A DNA stretch of 64,000 bases from Cymbomonas tetramitiformis (taxonomy: Eukaryota > Chlorophyta > Pyramimonadophyceae > Pyramimonadales > Pyramimonadaceae). The notes beneath the pieces are model-generated. The model was not told the DNA's origin. It ran no database searches and saw only the letters and a list, made by a program, of their open reading frames with translations. A program made the translations under genes and the position numbers. Numbering within the stretch: position 1 is the first letter of the stretch; each line of letters opens with the position of its first letter. The stretch spans positions 39,521 through 103,520 of the forward strand of contig LGRX02027263.1 of the NCBI GenBank assembly GCA_001247695.2, in the 5' to 3' direction. Positions 57,728 to 64,000 of this stretch are shown here, piece by piece.

Positions 57728-58411
57728 TCATACGTCTTCGTTGTACGTGAGGCGATCCAAGTGCCTTTGAATAGAACAGGAGCTGTGGTTTAGTTCGGAA
57801 GCGTTCGTCGCGATATTCGGATCTGCGCTCGCCACGCTCTCGACGTATGGCTGAATTCGTTCTTTCACGATTTGCCACACGCGGAAAAGCGTTTCGAAAT
57901 CTTTGCATCCGGTCACTACGACGTTCCCTTGAAAGAACACGCAGGCTCGAGCGTTCTGTTCGCGCAAACTCATGCGCAGTCCGGGGAACAGCTCGGGATC
58001 GTAATTTGTCTTCATACTGTGCTCTTTTGACATTTTGAGAAGATCGACTCGCTTTCCCAAATTCGTATGCGACACGATATTTTGCACTTGTATCTTTGAA
58101 ATTTTAGCGGTGCGATCGATCTTGCAGATGTGTCGGAAGCATTGATTGATCGCCGCCTCCGCGTGCGTCACTTTCGTGCATCCGATGCAGACGCATTTCC
58201 CACTCTTGAAGACGAGCATAGTACACTTTGGCTGTTTCACACGGAATCGGACCGCCGCGAACTTGCGCGGTCGGTACGCGCCCCCCACAATTTGGGCAAA
58301 CGCCGCGAGATCTATGTCGACGGTGAAGATGGCCGTCAGAACGAGGTTACACACATATATCCGCATCTCCTTTAAGGCGTACACGCGATCCAGCGCCGCA
58401 TCGGAGAGCAT
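57728..58411 (-). CDS. TATA-binding protein (TBP)
   Basis: A 227-residue protein; the first ATG is at 58411 because upstream codons in this frame offer only GTG. Both TBP repeats are present. Repeat 1 has PRKFAAVRFRV and MLVFKSGKCVCIGCTK (family KRFAAVIMRI and ALIFSSGKMVCTGAK). Repeat 2 has QNIVSHTNLG, YDPELFPGLRM and GNVVVTGCKDFE (family YEPELFPGL and GKVVLTGAK). DNA-kinking Phe positions are kept. TBP nucleates transcription by binding the TATA box; this gene sits among genes with uniform TATA boxes, so it probably directs viral transcription. It has no TATA box of its own within the 57 bases before the start and may depend on the upstream gene. Confidence 0.92.
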   Translation of the reverse strand: MLSDAALDRVYALKEMRIYVCNLVLTAIFTVDIDLAAFAQIVGGAYRPRKFAAVRFRVKQPKCTMLVFKSGKCVCIGCTKVTHAEAAINQCFRHICKIDRTAKISKIQVQNIVSHTNLGKRVDLLKMSKEHSMKTNYDPELFPGLRMSLREQNARACVFFQGNVVVTGCKDFETLFRVWQIVKERIQPYVESVASADPNIATNASELNHSSCSIQRHLDRLTYNEDV

Positions 58412-58468
58412 GACGTCCACGTTCTTTCGTGCTTCGTCGACAGAATGCGGCACGAGAAAAAGACGGTG

Positions 58469-59875
58469 TCATTCAACTCTCTCGAATCGAAACTTTGGAA
58501 CGAGCGCGTTTACCGGTGTTAAATTGACGATGTAAGTGTCGAGGTCCGTCACTCGTTTTTTCGAAAACAAATGTATGTACGAGGAGAAAGCGAGCTCGTC
58601 ACCTAGGTAACGAGGAACGGCCGTCGCGAGAGACGGCTTCTTCGCGAGCAACGGGATCTCCCGTTGGCAGGTCGCCAAGCGGGGGAGCGCCGTCGACGAT
58701 ACCGGATTCTTGCCGATCTCGCATAGCACGTATCCCGACGACATGTTCAGGTTGTACGAGTTTTTGTAAAAGCAGGTGTGACGAAGAATCTTTCTCGCGT
58801 TGAGGAAGGAGTTCGATTCCGAAAGCAGTATGTTGTACGATACGCTTCGGTATTCCAAAGACGAGCACATCTTGCACTTTTGACCCTCCGTGACATCACG
58901 GAAAACGTCACATTCGAGCAACTTTCGAAAGCAGTAGGACCCCACGGCTTTCCGACGCGCCTCGCTGTAACGGTGTGCGTTGACGATCTCGTCGGAACGC
59001 ACCCAACCACTCCAATCGCGAGTTAAGGCGTTGTCCACGAGCAGGTGAAAAAGTTGATCCTCGATCGCGTCCGGAAGGCGCATGTACACGATCAAATAGA
59101 ATTCGGACCCCGCGTCGTTTCGGTATATCGCGCAAAAATCTTCCTCGCGAACCATTCGAACGGATCCTTCGTCTACGCATAGATCGCAATAAGTTTCGAC
59201 AGCGTCCTTTGTCTGTAAGAAGCCCATGTGATCGATTTCGTCAAACACGTACGCCTTCAAAGAGTCTATCAGCGCACGGTGCGCGCATATTCCACGTAGC
59301 ACGTGACCCGCGCGGTCCCGTAAAGGTTCCAACTTCGATTTTGCGTCGACGGTGCTCCAGTCCACGTTCGGGATGTTGGGCAGTTTGATCACCGTGTACC
59401 CGTCGGCGTACGTGCTCCCCATGCACGAAGAAACACGCGGCCATAGCTGCTTCGTGATGCATTCGTCCGGAAACACGCAGACGCCGCACACGGTGCTCGA
59501 TAGCGTGTCGTACGCAAGCACGCAAAAACTTTTGACATCCACGATATAGGGAAGTATCATCTTGAGGTTGGGTGCGTCGTGAGTAGGAACGGCCGCGAAT
59601 ACCACGGACACATCTCCGGTCGTCGCGCCGTTGACGAAGCATTCCGCGCTGAAACGGTGCACGTCGTCGCCCTCGGCCGACGATGCTTTTTTGACAAAAA
59701 AACCGGCGAGATCGCGATCAAATATGGACACCTCGTGATATTCGGACTCCGTCTTCGCGTCGCCGCTAAGTTGCATGACGACCTTGTAAGGTCGGCGACG
59801 ATGAAACGGATCGCGTAACTCCACGAGAGATTCCGTCTCGTCCACCACCACCAAAAAAGCCTCATCCGGATTCAT
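58469..59875 (-). CDS. Protein of unknown function (468 aa)
   Basis: The first ATG is at 59875, 96 bases from the shared TATA box at 59971. The protein is soluble with a CxxC pair (KCKMCSS) near residue 355 and another Cys cluster (YCDLCVDEG) near residue 238; these could bind zinc. The acidic N terminus is followed by mixed alpha/beta segments. It ends 57 bases before the TBP start on the same strand, so the two may be co-transcribed. No family is recognised. Confidence 0.65.
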   Translation of the reverse strand: MNPDEAFLVVVDETESLVELRDPFHRRRPYKVVMQLSGDAKTESEYHEVSIFDRDLAGFFVKKASSAEGDDVHRFSAECFVNGATTGDVSVVFAAVPTHDAPNLKMILPYIVDVKSFCVLAYDTLSSTVCGVCVFPDECITKQLWPRVSSCMGSTYADGYTVIKLPNIPNVDWSTVDAKSKLEPLRDRAGHVLRGICAHRALIDSLKAYVFDEIDHMGFLQTKDAVETYCDLCVDEGSVRMVREEDFCAIYRNDAGSEFYLIVYMRLPDAIEDQLFHLLVDNALTRDWSGWVRSDEIVNAHRYSEARRKAVGSYCFRKLLECDVFRDVTEGQKCKMCSSLEYRSVSYNILLSESNSFLNARKILRHTCFYKNSYNLNMSSGYVLCEIGKNPVSSTALPRLATCQREIPLLAKKPSLATAVPRYLGDELAFSSYIHLFSKKRVTDLDTYIVNLTPVNALVPKFRFERVE

Positions 59876-59970
59876 TTCGTCGTCGCGGATTCGCGAGACG
59901 GACACTCGAACGGGCACCGTCTCTCTGAAGAAGCCAGCGCTCGATAGTCAGACGAGATCGGCGATTGTAC

Positions 59971-59978
59971 ATATATAT
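59971..59978. promoter_or_regulatory. Bidirectional TATA box
   Basis: TATATATA lies 96 bases from the minus-strand ATG at 59875 and 35 bases from the plus-strand ATG at 60013. Confidence 0.6.
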
Positions 59979-60012
59979 ACCTTTCGCACGCTCCTAAACT
60001 CACAGCGCCGTC

Positions 60013-60231
60013 ATGAGTGTCGGACTCTACATCAGCGTGACTATCGCGGCGCTCATGTTGCACGGAAGCACTCTATATTTCATATTGAAACGTGGGAAAT
60101 GTTACACCTTCTCGAAGCCTTCCGCATCGGTCTCCACTCAATCGCAGCGAGCTCTCACATTTCGGAAGAAACCCTCGGACGCGCATTCGACGAGCCCGAT
60201 CCACCGCAGCGGGCGAGCGATTTTTGTGTGA
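60013..60231 (+). CDS. Small single-pass membrane protein (72 aa)
   Basis: The ATG at 60013 lies 35 bases past a TATA box. The first 25 residues are hydrophobic (LYISVTIAALMLHGSTLYFIL), then a short basic Ser-rich tail. An overlapping plus-strand frame to 60362 also has protein-like composition, so a spliced longer product is possible. Beyond it (60370-60400) an A-rich stretch marks the edge of the second retroelement locus. Confidence 0.45.
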   Translation: MSVGLYISVTIAALMLHGSTLYFILKRGKCYTFSKPSASVSTQSQRALTFRKKPSDAHSTSPIHRSGRAIFV

Positions 60232-60369
60232 CCGTCCCACGTCGGGCAGCCCTTCACGAACACATTCATAGCGTGCTAATATGTATAAGAAATACGCTTT
60301 CTCTCGGAAAAAGAACGAAACGGCCGCACGCGACATACGCCGTCTTGCGTACAAACCGTTGAACATGTT

Positions 60370-60806
60370 TGGTATCAAATAAAAAAAAAGAAAAGAAAAA
60401 GAGACACCCTTGGACGGGGTGTGGGGCTTTGTGAGTCCCCTTGACTCCTTCTTCTTTGTCCCTTAGTCTGGTTCCTTGTCTACTTTAGTTCTATATAGTC
60501 TGTTTAAGCTTACTGCAAACCCTGTCGCTAGGTCATGTATTTTCCTGAGTAGGTGTAGGGCTTCTTGTTTGTCGAATCCTAAATGTTTGGTCAGTATTTT
60601 CTCCGTGTGTTCGTATATCGTTCCCGTATTGCCGAATACCATCACGTGTAGCGTTACCTTGTAGCCATATAGTTCTAGTAGTTTTACTAGCGGTGTGTAT
60701 TTTGTGTACTTCGTCTTTAGTGCTTCCTCCCAACTCATTTCGTCTGTGTATGTTACCTCTATCAGGTGTATGTGGCCCGCTTCCGTCATTGCCTTTTGGT
60801 GTGTGT
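60370..60806 (-). mobile_element. Fragment of a different retroelement ORF and its 3' flank
   Basis: The minus-strand frame of copy B Gag continues past the element end (60807) into about 110 codons ending at 60463, with a different character (RNase-H-like tail: HIHLIEVTYTDEMSW, KVTLHVMVFGNTGT). It reads like the C terminus of another retroelement polyprotein, but I cannot assign it. Beyond the stop lie a short GC hairpin (GGGGCTTTGTGAGTCCCC) and an A-rich stretch at 60376-60404. Copy B appears to have inserted into this older fragment. Confidence 0.35.
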
Positions 60807-62271
60807 TGTCGCGAACTTCGGTGAGAGTGCCAGCCCCGGACCTGAGCCTCTTCCTGACGTTGGCGTTGTGCTGCCGTACGAAATTCTCGCACATGTCGGC
60901 GAACTCCCTCAGGAACTTGGGCCGATCTTCTTCCTTGGTGCCCGTGTAGTTGGGCAGCGTACCAAGGTTGACACGAGCGTAGTCAGTGTACTCCATGTCT
61001 TCTTCAAAGATTACTAACGGCTCCTGGGCCTGGGCTTGCAGTTGTGCTGGTGCTTGTGCCTCAGGCTGTACTAGTGCTTGTGCCTCAGGCTGGCCACCGG
61101 CAGCCCCTTCCTCTCCTTCCAGCTCTGTGAAGTGCTGGCTCACTCGTATCGCTCTCTGGGCACGCCTCTCTGCCCTTTGCTGATCCTCGCGGTCAGCCTT
61201 GGATTCCGTTGCTACCTTTCTGGTGAAGAAGAGATACTGGTGTGAAGGCTCTTTTCACTCCACACTTCCCAGCTTACCAGTACGGATGAATCCGTCCCTG
61301 GCCTCACCTTTCAGTGCTTTGCTCTAAGTAGCAATCACTGCCAGGATAATCTCGTCCACGACTGGTGAGCAAGGTTCCATCTGTGACCCGGTCTTATATC
61401 GGCTCTCCCAGGTGTCCAGCAAGGTGCCTCTGCCCTCAGTGTCTCTGGTCCACGCAGCAAGTCAGCAGAACGCCAGCATGGGTCAAGTGACCACAAAGAA
61501 TGCTGTCGTGATGGTGTCCACTGACCGTCCTGTTTCGCTCCACGCCTTCAGGCGTACCAGTACGGATGAATCCGTCCCTGGCTTTACCGTCTGGTGCTTT
61601 GCTCCAGCAGGATGTCACTTCCCGAAATAGCCCAGTACATAATTCTCAACGCTGCAATCATGTTGCAAAATTAGCAACTGGTTCCGCTGTGACCGCTGTC
61701 GCTGTACTTTGCAAGACTGGTGAACTTCGAGTGTCGCAACAGCCTGCTTCACTCAACCTCTTCCAAGGCTTACCAGTACGGATAAATCCGTCCCTGGCAT
61801 CACCATTCAGAGGTCTCGTTCTTCAGGACTGCTGTTGAACTCTCAGCATTACAGACGACATGTCTGTAATAAGGCACATTTTTGTTTTGAAAAAGACTGT
61901 TAATTACAGTTCTGACGCAGTCGCACAAGGACAAGTCCACAAATGTATATCTTTACAAGCATAAGAATACTGTATCTCACTAATTATCTCATAACACTGC
62001 TGTTTTCGCGGTCTTAAGCGAGTCCTGGCTATTCTCGGAATCACTGTTACGAAGGCAAAACAAAAATGAGCGTCTGGCTCACCCCACTCCGCCGCCCTAC
62101 ATATTCTCGCTATCTCCAAACAAGTGTAACACCCATCCGTATTTCCGTATCTCGTCACTGTCATAACTCCTCGCGCGTATCGTACTGCGCGTGTCATACG
62201 TTCGTCACAGAGACTGCTACAGCAAGTGTCACAACCCGGCTGAGGTACACGATAAGCCGTGGTTTGTGACA
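60807..62271 (-). mobile_element. Internally deleted retroelement copy B
   Basis: The left end TGTCGCGAACTT joins directly to Gag sequence equal to copy A near 41740; from there to GTTTGTGACA at 62271 it follows copy A to 43196 closely. Thus nearly all of gag and all of pol are deleted, but both ends and the three-hairpin leader are kept. The deletion sits at a short similarity between the end and Gag. It could be a non-autonomous derivative. Confidence 0.7.
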
Positions 62272-62273
62272 GC

Positions 62274-64000
62274 TGTCGCGAACTTATGCACGAAGCGTCC
62301 ACACAAAGCACAACCCTCTAGCCCTACTACTAGACAGTCTTACTTATTGTCAGTGCCTATACAACACTAGCTCGACTTTGCATATGTTTCCTTATATGAC
62401 TGCACAGTTATCTTGCTACTGTAACTATACAAAATCTCAAAATTTTTGATATCTCTTTATCTCTTCTCACCACTTGTGCAAGCTCTTTTTCTCAACATCC
62501 CCCATCTGTAGCTGCCACTGGTAGCACAGACATTAGATAAGAGCTTGCTCAGCATCTTCTGTCGTAACGCCATCCATTGCGAACTTGCCCATGCTGAAGG
62601 TAAACATACCCACTCCAGAAGCCTCTCCTCCTCTCAACATCCTGGCTCTTGTCAACGGGTTGCGAAACACCATGACCCACATGCATCTTCTGCCAATAGG
62701 TCCATGCTCTAAATGTCCAATCACATGTAAACGTCCAGCGTGACACAGCTTACGAAAGTATTGTGCCCTGCTCTCTGTCATATCTGTCATGTAGTGCGAT
62801 GGCACATGAATACAAGCCACCACTCGGCTGGCCAGTACTGCCAACGGCAACGCAATATCCAGCACTGCGAACCAGGGTGAAGTTACCACTGCGTCACACA
62901 CCCCATACTTCTCCTTCCAGGCTCGATAATTGCCCGGTTGTAAAGCATTAAGGGCTTCGTGCCACTTCAACTGCGGATTCCAATCATTATTCATAACCTT
63001 CAGATGAGGCCACTCCAGTGACATAACCTTGCCAATGACACCTGTGCCAGCCCAAGGATCCCATACCTGTGTGATCTTCTCCCAAGTCACCTCGTGCGCC
63101 AAACGTCTGACCTCCTGAGGAACCGTCATCACCAACTCTAAGCCCCAATCCAGTTGACTGGCAATCTTCACCTGAGCTCTGCTCAGTTGCGTCACATCTC
63201 CTCTCTTCTGCACTTCCTCGGGGCTCATGGCCTGCACCGTGGACGTCTTGCGGAGACTTCTCGCGCGAGTGTGCTGCTCTGCACACTTCCTGCTTAAGAT
63301 GGTACGATGGCCCTCATGCCAGAATCCTGGCATCACTTCTGTGATCACTCTGCTGAGCTCCTCCTGGTTTCCCCAGGCCACTCTGTCAGGAAGCTCCCCC
63401 ATGCTCCCTTCTTTTCTGAGCATCTGCCGCGAGGTCAGCGCCTGCCATGGGTCTTCACGTCCTGGCCTCACTGCACGATGAGGACCCACGTCTGCAGGCA
63501 ACAATACCACGTCTGATCCCAGCTTCTCTCTCAGCTGCAGCTCCATGGCCGCCATCTTGTCAACGATTGACGCGCTCACCTCGGCGGCAGCTGCCACCAC
63601 AGTCCCACCTAAGCACTTGGGACATTGCCAGTCCCCTTCAGGTACCCCATCCAGCGCCGGATTCAGACACCACGTGTGATAACCACGGTTACAGGTGTCA
63701 CACAGCAACATGGCTGCCTCCCCATCTGTCCGCATACACACCTCACACGCGAGATGCTTGCTGGGAATGGCTGCACTGCAGTCGTACTGGTCTTTCACTT
63801 GTAAGTGACATGGCGCAATACTTTGCACTGTGCTCTTCTCTCGCAGCTTCGTGCTGTCCTCCAACACTACCACTCCATCTCTTTGCACCTTGACTATCTT
63901 CAGGATGGCTGGCTTGGTGGCTACCTCCATGCCAGAGCGCGGTTGTTGCCGTATATATACGAAATCGCCTGCCTTGAACTGGTGCGGCTTCGGCTCGTAA
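62274..64000 (-). mobile_element. Retroelement copy C, 3' end (runs off the window)
   Basis: Starts with TGTCGCGAACTTATGC two bases after the end of copy B and follows copy A from 28259 to about 30000 with few differences. The rest lies outside the window. Confidence 0.85.
62533..63999 (-). CDS. Retroelement Pol C terminus (copy C, partial)
   Basis: Open from the window edge to a stop at 62533. It contains the end of the integrase region, the PHD finger (CEVCMRTDG to CPKC) and the C-terminal SAM methyltransferase (DPWAGTG, TSPWF), with a few substitutions relative to copy A and no stop or frameshift. Conservation of the frame suggests recent duplication or selection. Confidence 0.88.
   Translation of the reverse strand, partial: YEPKPHQFKAGDFVYIRQQPRSGMEVATKPAILKIVKVQRDGVVVLEDSTKLREKSTVQSIAPCHLQVKDQYDCSAAIPSKHLACEVCMRTDGEAAMLLCDTCNRGYHTWCLNPALDGVPEGDWQCPKCLGGTVVAAAAEVSASIVDKMAAMELQLREKLGSDVVLLPADVGPHRAVRPGREDPWQALTSRQMLRKEGSMGELPDRVAWGNQEELSRVITEVMPGFWHEGHRTILSRKCAEQHTRARSLRKTSTVQAMSPEEVQKRGDVTQLSRAQVKIASQLDWGLELVMTVPQEVRRLAHEVTWEKITQVWDPWAGTGVIGKVMSLEWPHLKVMNNDWNPQLKWHEALNALQPGNYRAWKEKYGVCDAVVTSPWFAVLDIALPLAVLASRVVACIHVPSHYMTDMTESRAQYFRKLCHAGRLHVIGHLEHGPIGRRCMWVMVFRNPLTRARMLRGGEASGVGMFTFSMGKFAMDGVTTEDAEQALI

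Noticed and set aside
57591..57908. Minus-strand frame ending near the hairpin copy 2
   Set aside because: It overlaps the TBP gene in another frame and ends in Lys/Arg-rich low-complexity sequence.
1..64000. CRISPR arrays, tRNA and rRNA genes
   Set aside because: No spaced direct repeats of CRISPR type, no cloverleaf-like sequence and no rRNA similarity were seen by eye.

Overview
The window looks like part of a large, nucleus-dependent double-stranded DNA virus genome of the herpesvirus-like (Duplodnaviria) kind. It is most consistent with a mirusvirus-type virus of a unicellular eukaryote, either integrated in a host chromosome or kept as a nuclear episome. The evidence is a herpes/HK97-type capsid maturation protease followed by a scaffold-like gene, a herpes UL52-like primase candidate, a TATA-binding protein, a histone H3, an ESCRT-III (Snf7) homologue, a JAMM metalloprotease, a ClpP-like protease, a membrane-anchored trypsin and a giant membrane protein with C-type-lectin-like domains. 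At least two genes contain GT-AG introns. Genes are densely packed on both strands. Most start 35-140 bases from a TATATATA or TATTTATA box, and seven such boxes serve divergent gene pairs. The taxonomic assignment is inference; I could not recognise a major capsid, portal, terminase or DNA polymerase gene with confidence.

Layout. 1-7.1 kb: one reading frame on the minus strand, open to the window edge, for a giant membrane glycoprotein. 7.1-14.5 kb: small genes, an intron-containing gene, a coiled-coil gene and a gene frameshifted at a T run. 15-22.2 kb: primase-like gene, JAMM protease, a 984-residue protein of unknown function and ESCRT-III. 22.3-26.2 kb: probable virion assembly block (spliced unknown gene, scaffold, protease). 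26.4-27.3 kb: small membrane proteins. 27.4-43.6 kb: a viral gene split by a 14.9-kb retroelement. 43.8-49 kb: three unrecognised genes, one with in-frame tandem repeats and a frameshift in a more AT-rich stretch. 49-54.2 kb: membrane proteins, including the trypsin-like protease. 54.5-60.2 kb: histone H3, ClpP-like, a possible capsid-associated protein, TBP and two others. 60.4-64 kb: a second retroelement locus with an internally deleted copy joined head-to-tail to another copy that runs off the window.

The retroelement (28259-43196) has a Ty3/gypsy-like Gag-protease ORF and a second ORF with RT, RNase H, a C5-cytosine DNA methyltransferase, DDE integrase, a PHD finger and a second SAM-dependent methyltransferase. 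It has no LTRs that I can find. Its ends are imperfect inverted repeats (TGTCGCGAAC / TGTCACAAAC) flanked by a 4-bp duplication (CTCC), and the interrupted viral gene is in register on both sides, so the insertion is recent.

How the parts may work together: the viral TBP may serve the uniform TATA promoters, and the viral H3 may package the genome as chromatin. Protease and scaffold would build the capsid. ESCRT-III and the JAMM protein suggest membrane remodelling or ubiquitin editing during envelopment or egress. The giant lectin-like protein and the trypsin-like ectoenzyme are candidates for the virion or cell surface. These roles are inferred from families and context.
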